Source: Orthonyx spaldingii
Taxonomy: Eukaryota > Chordata > Aves > Passeriformes > Orthonychidae
Reading direction: 5' to 3'
DNA length: 64,000 bases
Assembly (NCBI GenBank): GCA_013397795.1
Contig: VZTJ01001390.1
Coordinates: 409,085-473,084, forward strand
Below are positions 11,171 to 21,031 of the stretch, piece after piece. The notes beneath the pieces are model-generated. The model searched no databases. It saw only the letters and a program-made list of their open reading frames with translations, and was not told the DNA's origin. A program made the position numbers and the translations under genes. Each line of letters starts with the position of its first letter. Positions within the stretch are counted from its first letter, which is position 1.

Positions 11171-12184
11171 TCTCTTCCTCCCTCCTCTGCCCAGAGAATA
11201 AATTATTTATAATAGCCCTGCTGCCTCAGACACCGCTTGGAATGTGGGATACTGTGCTGGGATCCCACTGGAGCGCCAGGCACTGCCCTGGGCACAGCCC
11301 TGCCTGCCTCAGCTGCCCGGGGGAAGGGTGAAATCCCTGGAGTGAGACTGAGTCCGCCAGGAACACAGGGGAACCCTTTGGCATCGTTTCCCCCTAGAAA
11401 TAGAAAGGTGTTTTCTCCTGTGTGAGGGTTAAATTTGTTTAAAAGCTTCTCCCTGTTGCCATGGTTTGGGGCAGGGGTCGGGATTATCCACAGGCCCCCG
11501 TGAGCAGAGGCAGCCCAGGAGGATCCGTGGGATCACACGAGACCCCGGCCGGCAGCTGGGAAGTCTCCTGCCGAAGCACAGTTACTACAAAGACCTTTTC
11601 ATCTCATTTTTCTCTTGCCTCCCTTTGCTCCCCACAGTCCAACCTTTACTCGCTCCTTTTCTCTTCAGTCGGCTTCAGACGCGGCTCAGAGCAGTGGGTT
11701 AAAATAAAAAAAAAAAAGGGTTTTTTTTCTTATTGCCTTTGAAGTCTGAGGGTTAAATCTAGAGAAGGAGCCTTCCCACTGAACAGAACACTTATCAAAG
11801 CCATCCTGAAGCCTCTGGAGTTTAGCTGGAGCTTCCCAGGCGTGCCTGACTGGCATTTGCACTGGATAAAGAGCCAGGAACCTCTTTTCAAGCCCAGTTT
11901 TTGGAGGTAACAGGGTCCTGCAGCTCCCACAGCAGAGCCTGCAGCACATCCCAAGGGACACGGGCCTCAGCTTTCCTGGGCAGCATCACCCTGCTGCTAA
12001 ATGTTCTCCTCTGGGCCTTCTCGAGGGGAAAACACAGCCCCAGTGGTTGTATTTAAGTTCAATTATGCTTGATTAGTGCTGGGATAGATGAGGGGCTGCA
12101 GGTAAGAGCTTGGGCTGGGCCCCATCCCCTCCTGCTCCCACAGCAACTCCATGGCCACTCCATGCCCCGGGCTCCCTCTGGAAG

Positions 12185-12310
12185 GACTCTGATTCGCATA
12201 AATGAGGCCAAAATTCCTCCCTGGTATAGGTCACCTAATTAAATCCCGGCACCTCGAATTATTTATGAGCCTTTACAGCTATGCAAATGGAGCACTTGGA
12301 GCATTTTCAG
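12185..12310. promoter_or_regulatory. Candidate enhancer block with a POU octamer
   Basis: The block contains a perfect octamer ATGCAAAT at 12281-12288, ATTATTTATGAGCC at 12259 (HOX/CDX-like), CACCTAATTAAATCC at 12231 and CGCATAAATGAGG at 12195, all within about 100 bp. Octamer and HOX-type sites side by side are common in developmental enhancers. Both motifs also occur by chance, so this stays a candidate. Confidence 0.22.
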
Positions 12311-13070
12311 GAGTATTTCTGAGTGACCACAAGGCTCAACCCGAGGGTTGAACGCAGGGCTTGGTTTTATCTAAAATTAGCCCCCTGCCTGTTGGTGTGG
12401 GGGCTTTCTGCCAGGAGCAGAGCTGGCCTTGCACTTGGGGAGTTGTTCAGGATGGATTTTTTCAACACCAGGAGCTGGAGGTTGAATGGCACTGGTTTAA
12501 TGCAGAGGAAGAGGGTGTGGATGCAGCTACAGGATCAGCTGGATGTGGACACGTTGCCTTGGAGGTTGTGGAGGTTTGGAGGGGATATCAGGATATCAGG
12601 AGCATCTCCTGAGGGTTTGGGGAGCTTTGCAGCTGGGGGAGAGTTGGTCCTTGAGTCTGGATCCTCACAAGTTCTCCTGGTGTTCCCTTTGTGCTGCAGC
12701 CGTCTCCTTCCAGAGGATGATCCCAGTGCAGAGGAAAATGGGAGAACAGGCTGCTTAAGGAAAAAAAATTAGAAAAAAAACCCCAAACCCAGTGGGGTTA
12801 AACGAAGGGGGTGCTGCAGATCAAAGCCTGAGCAATGGGAATGTCCAGTGGCAGGGAGGAATTGGAATGTCCAGTGTCCAGAAGGCTGAGGAGGGATTTG
12901 TACGTGTGTCTGTGGGCTGCTTCCCAGCCAGAATCAAACCCCACTGAAATAAAGAGGGAATAACCAAATGAAATCCCTCTTGAAATGAGTCTGAGGGGAT
13001 TCCTTCAGGAGATGCAGTTTGGGCAAGGCCCAGGGGAGTCACACAGACATTGCCTCTGCTCCCCACAAGC

Positions 13071-13333
13071 TCTGCTCAGCCTGGAGAAGTGGAGACCTCC
13101 CAGCACCTTCCAGGACCTGAGGGGGCTACAGGGAGGACAGAGAGGGACCCTTTATCAGGAGCTGTAGGGGTAGGACAGGAGCAACGGGTTCAAACTGAAA
13201 CAGGGAAAATTTAGGTTAAATATATGGAAGAAATCCTTCCCTGCAAGGGTGGGGAGGCCCTGGCACAGGTTGCCCAGAGAAGTTGTGGCTGCCCCTGGAT
13301 CCCTGGAAGTGTCCAAGGCCAGGCTGAATGGGG
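13071..13333 (+). mobile_element. CR1 LINE fragment lacking its 3' end
   Basis: Sense-strand match to the CR1 C-terminal coding region: the translated stretch LSLEKWRPPSTFQDLRG is followed by sequence for the 'GGGTGGGGAGGCCCTGGCAC' segment and GTGTCCAAGGCCAGGCTGAA. It stops abruptly at about 13333, before the 3' untranslated region, so both ends are missing. Loss of the 3' end is atypical for CR1 and implies a later deletion or rearrangement there. Confidence 0.92.
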
Positions 13334-14917
13334 CGAACATCTCCCCTAGACATGGAATTTCATCACAGCACCAAGCCCACGTGAGTATTTCTCCAGCTCA
13401 GTTTACATTTATTCTGCTTATTTTCCATGTTTCTTCAGTTCACCTAGCTCCCTTTTCCCTTTTTTCCCTTTCTCACTAGCCCCAGTCTCCAGATATCTCC
13501 AAATTTTCTCAAGGAAAGAAGCTGCTTTCAAGAAGGACTAAAATAAACAAGGTCATTGGAAAAGATAAAAAATAATGAGTTCCTTTCCATAGCGCTCCTT
13601 GCTCATCTCTCCCTCGCCCTCCCCCCTTTCATCTCACTCCAGAAAAAAGGAAAATAAATCTCTACTAATCCCCTCAGAGCCCTGTCTCTAGATCCGCCTG
13701 CGATGCTCGTCGGAGCCACACTGGAAACTGCAGCGTGGCCCCAGAATCCATGAAAATCAATTTATTGCCCATTCCCCAAACCTCCCTCTTCCCCCCACCT
13801 CAGGAATATCCCATCCCACCGACTGGTTCAGCCCAGCTGGTGGCCTCCCCTGTCCTCCTTTTCCCGGTCTATTTGATTTTTTCACAAAGTCTGAGAGATT
13901 TGGAAATTGATGGGAAGTCTCGGAGCTGGGGTTTAAATAGTTGATTAAAGAGCAGTCAGCAGAGTCAGAGAAAGTAGGAGAGAGCTCTTGGGAATGAACA
14001 TGATTTTGGCCAACCTGTGCTTCCAGCAAAATCAGCCCCACTGCGCTTCAGTCATATCCCTTCTCCAGGGGCTTAAAATCCCACAGGGCGCTCACCAGAA
14101 AATTCAAAAATCCCATATTTTTGTCATCAGAAAACAAATTTGTTTCTACACCCATGCAGGGAGGGAAAAAAAAGGTCTTAATAGTTGAACTTCTTTGCTC
14201 TGGCACTTTTTAAAAAGGAATATTATTCCAGCTAATGTTCTGAAATGACATTTCATTCTGCAATTGAATAAAACATTTCATGGATCTAAAATTAATCGGG
14301 GTGGGAAGGAGAAGGGGTTTTTTTGGGAGGAGGAAAAAAAAAAAATCAAAGGGTCTGTACTTTGCATTGATCCGAACCATTTCTCATTTGAATTTTTGGT
14401 GGAGGATTGGGCAGCGAGCTGAGAAGGTTTTCATTTGCCCAGCTCTAATTGGAAGCCCTGAACCGGTGAGGGCTTTACATTTGCAAAATGTGAAGCATGG
14501 AGAATCCTGGTGGGAAGACTTTGGCCCCACTCCTGCCTTCACTCTGTTGGTTTGATTGATGATTTTAGGCCTGAGAAGCTGGACATGGGGGTGGCAGGGG
14601 GTGATCACATCAAAGAAAAGATGGGGAAACTTCGTACCCTCCTCAAGGTGATGGAGGGGCTCCTCCTTCTCATCAGATTTCCCAAAAATTCCAAATATTC
14701 CCTTTAATCCCTAATGCCACATCGTGGCACATAAATCATGTGTTAGTATTAGCAACGGAGTTGGGAAACCCCTCAGGAATGGCTGGTCCAGCTTAGTTCC
14801 ATGGTCTGGGGCACACCTTCCAGTTGTGTTCATCCCCTGGGAAGAGGAGGTGGCTGGAGATCCCCAGCTCTGGATTGACACTCTCAGTGTTGGTCCCAGG
14901 AAATGGATTTTAAGTAA
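13334..14917. other. Non-coding stretch, nothing recognised
   Basis: AT-rich, single-copy-looking DNA with short A and T runs (for example 14326-14345). There is no recognisable gene, tandem repeat or mobile element. Open frames are all under 100 codons. Confidence 0.55.
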
Positions 14918-15153
14918 AATCATGGAGTCATGGAATGGTTTGGGATGGATGGGACCTTAAAACTCATCCAGTGCCACCCCTGCCATGGGCAGGGACACCT
15001 CCCACTGTCCCAGGGTGCTCCAAGCTCAATCCAGCCTGGCCTTGGACACTTCCAGGGATCCAGGGGCAGCCACAGCTGCTCTGGGCACCCTGTGCCAGGG
15101 CCTCACCACCCTCACAGGGAACGATTTCTTCCCAATATCCCATCTAAACATGG
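14918..15153 (-). mobile_element. CR1 LINE 3' fragment, antisense
   Basis: The plus strand starts AAATCATGGAGTCATGGAAT and runs through GGTTTGGGATGGATGGGACC to CCCAATATCCCATCTAAACA. It shares a long identical core with the copy at 17490-17777, including the uncommon variants CAGCTGCTCTGGGC and GGGAACGATTTCTTCCC. The two are therefore sister copies of one subfamily. Confidence 0.95.
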
Positions 15154-16556
15154 TTAAAAAGTCACTGGTAGCAGATTTCAGGCCTCAGCAGCTCAGCCTC
15201 AATGGGGCAGCCATGGTGCCCCTGTGCCAGGGCGTTCCTGTGCCAAGGCAGCACATCCAGGCAGCCTCTGTGTTGTGCCAGCACTGCCAGGTGGGACACC
15301 CACCCAGCCAACAGCAAATCCTGGCTTAGCTAGGTCAGCAACTGGCCCCAGGTTGGGTGCAGCAACTGAGCACCGTTTTGGGCTGAGTTTTGATGGTTGG
15401 CCACCTCCAAAGAACAGCCCTGCCCTGCAGGCTGTGTGTCACGTCTCCAGCTGGACACCGACACAGCCCTCCACCAGCTCTGCTCTTGCTCTGGGCTGGG
15501 CTGGAACCCCAGGATCACCTAAGCCAGCTCTGACTGCACTGGACCTTTAGATCCTCCTCGTCCTCCCTGAGGCTCCCAGTCCCCACCTCAGCGTGGGCTC
15601 TGCTCTGGGCTGGGCAAGGCAGGCTGTCCCCTCATGTGCCCAGCTCCTGCCAGCCCAGGGGCTGCCCATGCCCTCCCTCCTGGCTGGCCTGCACTCAAAA
15701 CCACAGATGGAGGCCAGAAACCAGGAAACCCAAAAAGCTTTACACAAAAATCACTCTGAAAAGCACTGCAGAGAGGAGGGGGAGGCAGGGGAGGGGGGGA
15801 GCAGAGATCAGCTCCACAGCTGTTGTCTTTCATGTCCTTTAAAGCTCCTGTTATGTCGTTTTTTTTAATTAAAATGTTTTTTAAGAGGCTGCTGGGATTT
15901 ACTGCTCCTTGTCCTTGGTGGAGGTGAGCGGTGCCAGCAGCAGCCAGGGGCTGCTGCTGGGATGGGGAGGCAGAGCCCCACAGCCACGAGCCCAGGGCAC
16001 GGATCCTGCCTCCTCCAACCTCACATCCCAGGGGAAATCCAGAAGAAAACCAGGGTGCTGCTCCAGACCCTCAGACAGGGCCGGAATAACCCCAAATCCC
16101 TGTGTTTGTGCCTTGCTTGGGCTCAGTTTTGATGGTTGTTGCTCTCCACCAGCCCCATGGCCCAGACTGTGGCTAGGGGATGAGCTGTGAGCTTGGGGAA
16201 GGGTAGATCCATGGAAAACGAATCCTTTCTCCTGGTAAAACATGCCCTGAAAGCCTCGCCTACAAAGGAACGCTGTGCTTTAATCCCAGCCGGCCAGAAT
16301 TTTCTGCGTATTTGTGGAATAAATGATCTCTCTGTGCTTAGCCAAAGCAGTTATTAATGTTTTCACACCAGAGGAAACACACACTGCAATCGCAGGACCT
16401 GCGAGGGATGAATAATGAACACATAAAAAAAACCAGAGGAAAAACCAGAATTTGTTTGTAGACCATCAGCAGTGGGAAGGCAGGGTGAGGCTCAACACTT
16501 AAAACCACTGTTTGACCCCAGAAAAGCTTCTCAGGGAGGAGGAACCCTTGTCCCAG
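15154..16556. other. Non-coding stretch between CR1 and a solo LTR
   Basis: No gene is recognised. A 22-base motif, GGGCTGAGTTTTGATGGTTG plus flanks, occurs at about 15377 and again, with one change, at about 16118. The two sites share nothing beyond it. AT-rich sequence at 16260-16450 (GTTATTAATGTTTTCAC, GATGAATAATGAAC) looks single-copy. Confidence 0.5.
16551..16556. other. Target-site duplication, left copy (TCCCAG)
   Basis: Six bases directly before the LTR's TG. The identical right copy is at 16815-16820. Confidence 0.8.
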
Positions 16557-16814
16557 TGTGACAGCATAGGCTGCTTTCCCATGAGAAGTTCCTCTTTGAG
16601 AACTGTAAATATGAAGATAAGTCCATGTTTTGGCTGAATTGTTTTCAAAACAGACAGTCAGAGTTCCGTCAAATCAGCTAGAGGGGCGGACGGCTGTGGC
16701 CAATCCCAGTGAGCGGTCATTTTGTATATAAAAGCTGTATTAAATAAATAATTCCCTTTTTCTTAGCAAATTCTCTCGAGTGCTTCTCGTTTTGACATCG
16801 GCTCAACAGCGACA
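16557..16814 (+). mobile_element. Solo LTR of an endogenous retrovirus
   Basis: A 258-bp element begins TGTGACAG and ends CAGCGACA, so it has the canonical TG…CA ends. It is flanked on both sides by the same six bases, TCCCAG (16551-16556 and 16815-16820), a target-site duplication. Inside it are, in order, a CCAAT box (16700-16704), a TATA box TATATAAAA (16725-16733) and a polyadenylation signal AATAAA (16743-16748). This fixes the orientation as plus. No internal retroviral sequence lies beside it, so it arose by recombination between the two LTRs of a provirus. A 6-bp duplication fits alpharetroviral or ERVK-type elements; I cannot name the family. Confidence 0.88.
16700..16748 (+). promoter_or_regulatory. 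LTR promoter and polyadenylation signals
   Basis: CCAAT at 16700-16704, TATATAAAA at 16725-16733 and AATAAA at 16743-16748. The distance from TATA to AATAAA is short, as in simple retroviruses whose R region is small. Whether this promoter is active in the host cannot be seen from the sequence. Confidence 0.7.
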
Positions 16815-16820
16815 TCCCAG
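16815..16820. other. Target-site duplication, right copy (TCCCAG)
   Basis: Six bases directly after the LTR's terminal CA, identical to 16551-16556. The intact duplication shows that both LTR boundaries are original. Confidence 0.8.
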
Positions 16821-17489
16821 TGCCACTGTGACAGCCCCAGGGATGTGCCGGTGCTGAGTGGGTGAATGATGCCGGGGAGATAAGCTCAGCTCTGCTCCAC
16901 GCCCGCCTTTGCACGGTTCATTATGGAGGAACGCAGACACCCCGGCACAATCCTAACCTAATGAAAGCCTTATTTGCCGGAGTAACAGTTCATTACTGGA
17001 CTTGTTGTGCCGCCTAAACCCCGAAGGTGGGAAGAAAAACCCCTCTGCAAGTCTGCTGAGCTTGCAGTGAGATCCTGGTGGGTTGGGCATTTGCAATTCT
17101 GCTGCAGCGCACTTTGAGGAGGGGAGATGTGGCTTGCTCTGAGTCAAAAGGGGGGTTTGGGACTCTGCGGGAGGTTTTAGGACTCAGTGGGGGGTTTAGG
17201 ATACAGATCAGGTCCCCATGGTGTGGCAGGGAAATGCCAGCACGGCTTCCCAGCCTGGTACCCACATGAGGACGGGCGGCCTCTCCCTGCTGGCACAGAA
17301 AGAGGTGTCCAGAGGTGACAAGTCTGGCTGGCAGCTTGGAAACCTGAATTCAAACACCTTTTCAAATGTGACAAGAGGAGCTGGAGCCCCAAATTCCTGA
17401 GCTCTCTACATCTGCAGCTCCTTGCAGGGATCTCAGCTTAGCAGCCTGTCCTGAGGGCAATGGCTGGGAGCAGGGCGAGGGCTTGGATT
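16821..17489. other. Non-coding spacer, nothing recognised
   Basis: Mixed-composition DNA. The part 16915-17010 has several CpGs and CATTA/TAATG cores and could be conserved. No gene or repeat is recognised. Confidence 0.5.
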
Positions 17490-17777
17490 AGAATCCTGGA
17501 ATCATGGAATGGTTTGGGTTGGATGGGACCTTAAAGCTCATTCCATTCCAGCCCCTGCCATGGGCAGGGACACCTCCCACTACCCCAGGGTGTTCCAAGC
17601 CCTGTTCAGCCTGGCCTTGGACACTTTCAGGGATCCAGGGGCAGCCACAGCTGCTCTGGGCACCCTGTGCCAGGGCCTCACCACCCTCACAGGGAACGAT
17701 TTCTTCCCAATATTCCATCTAACCCTGCCCTCTTTCAGCTTAAAGACACCCCCCCTTGTCCTACCAAGGGATCCCTT
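17490..17777 (-). mobile_element. CR1 LINE 3' fragment, antisense
   Basis: Starts AGAATCCTGGAATCATGGAA and continues through the palindrome CCTGCCATGGGCAGGG to CCTTGTCCTACCAAGGGATC. It extends slightly further into the reverse-transcriptase coding end than its twin at 14918-15153. For about 85 bases in the centre the two are identical. Confidence 0.95.
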
Positions 17778-20700
17778 GTTCCTTTACAGAGGAGACTTTC
17801 CAAATCTGTGTTTGAAAGCAAGGAGAGGATGAATTTTCCCTCTTCCTGTAGAGTCAGAGCCCTCACACTCTCCAGGACCACCATCACGGACCGTGGTCCA
17901 TGGACAACCTGCCAGGAGCCTGCAGAGACGCGGCTGCTCAAACAAAGCTGCTCATCCTCACTTCCAGCAGTAAGAGATGGCAAAATACTGTCATCTGTGC
18001 CTTTTTCCCTGCTCATCTGTTCCCAAATAGAAGGGAAAAATAACAAGACAGCCAAGTGAGAGCCTCAGCAAGCATTTGCTGAGATCCCCGATCTGGAGAA
18101 GAGGCACCTCCCAGAAAGGGCTGCCTTCATCCCAGTGTGGTGGGAGCAGAGCCCGGGGCCAGCCCAACTCTGGGGCTGCTTCCACATCCAGCCCAGCTCC
18201 AGGCTCTGCAAGCTGCTGCTGATCCAGGGGCCTCAAGAGCTGATGTACAACACATTCACACTCTCCTCTGAATAAAAAGAAGGGAAAAAATAGGACAGGT
18301 AGTTGTGCAAAGCTGCAGTCACGGATCAGGCAGATGGACAGGGAAAGACTTCCCTATATCCTGGAGAATCTGCCCTCCATGTTTTCAGCCCACCCACACA
18401 TGGCTCAGGAATCTGTTTGCCTACATTATTGGAGGGCACAGGAGACAAAATCCCAGAGGTTTTCGGTAAGACTGGAGCTGTTCCATGGAAAATGTAAGGA
18501 AAGCTCCTTCCTCAGCCTGGTCTGCAATGCAGGACAGAGCAATTCCAGAGGTCTGGACCTTGCCTCTGGAGCCAAGGAGGGCCATCGAGATGCAACCCTG
18601 CTGCCAGGCAGACAGCAGCAGCTCCCTGCTGTTTCCTCACTCTGCTTTACAAGCACCACCCGTCTCCTCCCAGAGCAGCAGCTCTTCCTGCCAGCCAGGG
18701 CTGTTGAAGAAATGAAGGCTCACTGTCAGAAATTTCAGGAAATTACAGTTATTTGTGCTTCTTCCAGGAGGGAAGAGGGTTTGTCTCTGTTAATAACCTC
18801 GACTGAAAGTCAAGCATTTAGTCTCAAAGTTGCCTGTGCTTTCTCTATTGTCACCAGGATGGCAAAACTTCCCAAGGATTCCTAATTCCATCTGTCATGG
18901 ACACCCTTTGGGACAGGACAGGTGGCCCTCTGGAAGGAACCTGCTTCTGCCTGGGCCACAGAGAGAGCTCAACTGAGCGTGAGCCTTGTTTTGCCATGAC
19001 TGGTGAGGTGAGAGGAATCCCAGCCCAGATGTTTGAACACATCAGTTCTTCCTTCTTGACATCCTTCCCATCATGAACAGTGCCTCCTCCCAGCTTCCTG
19101 CTCCAGGATGTTATTGAATGTGGCCATCACTGCACCAGGAGTTTGGCTGGAAAGGATAAGAAAGGAAGGAGTGATCCCGTGTGAACCAGCAGAGCCTCCG
19201 AGCACTCCGAGCCCTCCCACGCAGCGTTTGCTCTCTTTTACACCTTTCTCCCCAAAATCAGTCTCTGTAGAGCCGAAATGAGGGGCTGTGATCTCCTTCT
19301 CCAGCACCTGGAGGTGACAAGGACATCCATGCACACGTATTTCCTGATGTTCCCATTACACCAGCCCATCCTTCCCAGTCCTGTCCAGCTCTAACTGGGA
19401 TCCTTCTCCAGCACTGAGGGCAACACTCCCAGAAGAGCTCAGAAGGGCAAGGAAACAAGAAGGAAACCCCTCCTGGCTTTCAGTGGGCAGGCTGAGAACC
19501 ACGTGGTGATGGAGGAGAGGGGTGGTTCACTATCTTTAAAACAAGGATCAACAAACCTTGGGAAAGAGAGCTCTGGTGCCCCAGCTGAGGCTGGTCACAT
19601 CTGCTGTCACGTCCAACAGCTGCACAGAAGGGACAAGTTCTGACGTGGGCAAAGTCCTGCTGGGATCGAGGACCACCCCCATCCTGGGGTATTTCCCAAG
19701 TGCCAATGTCCACACAGGGTCTGGAGAGGAATAAAACGCTCAGGATCCAGCAGGGAAGATCCTGCAGGAGCTGCCACCTTCTCAACGCCGTCTCCAGGAG
19801 GATGGAAGAGCTGCTCCACACACAGAGCTCAGGATGGTGCCTGCCGGGTTTTGACTGCCCAAAGTCCAAATCCAACCCTATAAAAACAAAACCTGGATGT
19901 CCCCATCTTCACCCCACAGCAGGCCTGAGGGGTGGTTCAAGTGATTGGCTTCTGCCTCAGTTTCTCCTCGTGCAAAATGGAAATAACCACATGAAACCGC
20001 CCTCAGAAATCACATCAGGTTCTTTGAAGAACAGGGAACCTAAAATTGGTGGGTCTATTTATAAAAGTTGCAGGTAATGGAATGCTAATCCTGTTCATTA
20101 ACACTCAGACTTTGCTCATTAGTGTCGTTTCACTCTTCCTTCGCAAGGCCCAGATTTCTATTTTGCACATAATCTGTTTTATTAAACAGGTTTTTCATAG
20201 CAAAAAAGTTTTCTCTTCCATGCCTTTTTTTTTTATAAGTCCCCTTGAATTTAATTAGGCCCAAAAAGGTTCAAGGAAGTTTGGGTATGTATCCAAACTT
20301 CAGGAAACTCACTTGGAACTCCACCTCCAAAGCTTTTAAGTTTTACTGATCATTGCTCTGTGTTCCACATTCCTCCTTCATGTCACTCCATAATGATTCT
20401 GTTTTTCCAGATTAGAGCTCAGCTGGGGAAGAAAAGGGCTTTTGACACATGAAACATCTCCCAGTGTGTGAAACCCTGGCACCAGCCTGGGTGAGGGGCT
20501 CTGCCCACCCCTGGGAAACATCCATTTCCCGTCCCTTGGAAAAGGAGAACTACTGAGCAGGACTTCTAAAGTCCTTCCCAGATTCTTTTCTGCACTGAAT
20601 TATTAAATCTCCTGAGTGATGGATTCTCCCCATGGCCTCAGTTCTCCTTGTGGGATGCTGAGGATGAACCCCAGGACTGCACCAGCAGCTGAGCTCCACT

Positions 20701-20837
20701 CCAGCCAGGAAAAAAGCACTGGAAAAAGGGAAGTACAGCCTGTGATTGGTGCATCCTGCTTGGCATTCCATGTCATCTCAAAGCCATCACTGGAGAACTC
20801 AGCCTGGGACCAGCCTCACACCAGACCTCACATCCTC
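17778..20837. other. 3-kb non-coding stretch
   Basis: No gene is recognised. A 183-codon plus frame at 18334-18885 is the longest. Its product has no motif, signal peptide or membrane segment, and it is overlapped by opposite-strand frames. The AT-rich part 20040-20270 (GGAATGCTAATCCTG, CATAATCTGTTTTATTAAAC) looks single-copy and may be conserved. Confidence 0.5.
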
Positions 20838-21031
20838 ACAGAATCATGGAATCATTTTGGATGGAAAAGCCCTCTCAGACCATTGGGTCCAACTGTTCCC
20901 CACCACTGACCCGTGTCCCCAAGTGCCACATCCATATGGCTTTTAAATCCCTCCAGGGATGCTGTCACCACTCTGGGCAGCTGTGCCACGGCTGGACAAC
21001 CCTCTCAGAGAAGAAATTTTCCCAATATCCA
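20838..21031 (-). mobile_element. CR1 LINE fragment, antisense, diverged
   Basis: The plus strand reads CAGAATCATGGAATCATTTT, then GAAAAGCCCTCTCAGACCAT, GGGTCCAACTG and CAGAGAAGAAATTTTCCCAA. Reverse-strand translation gives YWENFFSERVVQPWHSC, the CR1 C-terminus. It is the same branch as 7254-7520 and more diverged than the passerine-type copies. Confidence 0.9.

Larger units (their letters stand above)
9084..13070. other. 4-kb repeat-poor, AT-rich non-coding region
   Basis: This is the first long interval without a CR1 copy. No gene is recognised. Frames such as 12323-12772 (plus, 149 codons) have no recognisable domain. Three blocks (9890-10020, 10560-11170, 12185-12310) have the motif-rich, repeat-free texture of conserved noncoding DNA. 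A tract like a 3' splice site ends at 11637 (CTCTTGCCTCCC, then CCCCACAG), but no exon can be supported behind it. Confidence 0.5.

Noticed and set aside
15190..15330. Apparent continuation of the CR1 copy past 15153 (CTGTGCCAGGGCG, CAGCACTGCCAGG)
   Set aside because: Shared short words only; the order of segments does not follow the CR1 consensus.
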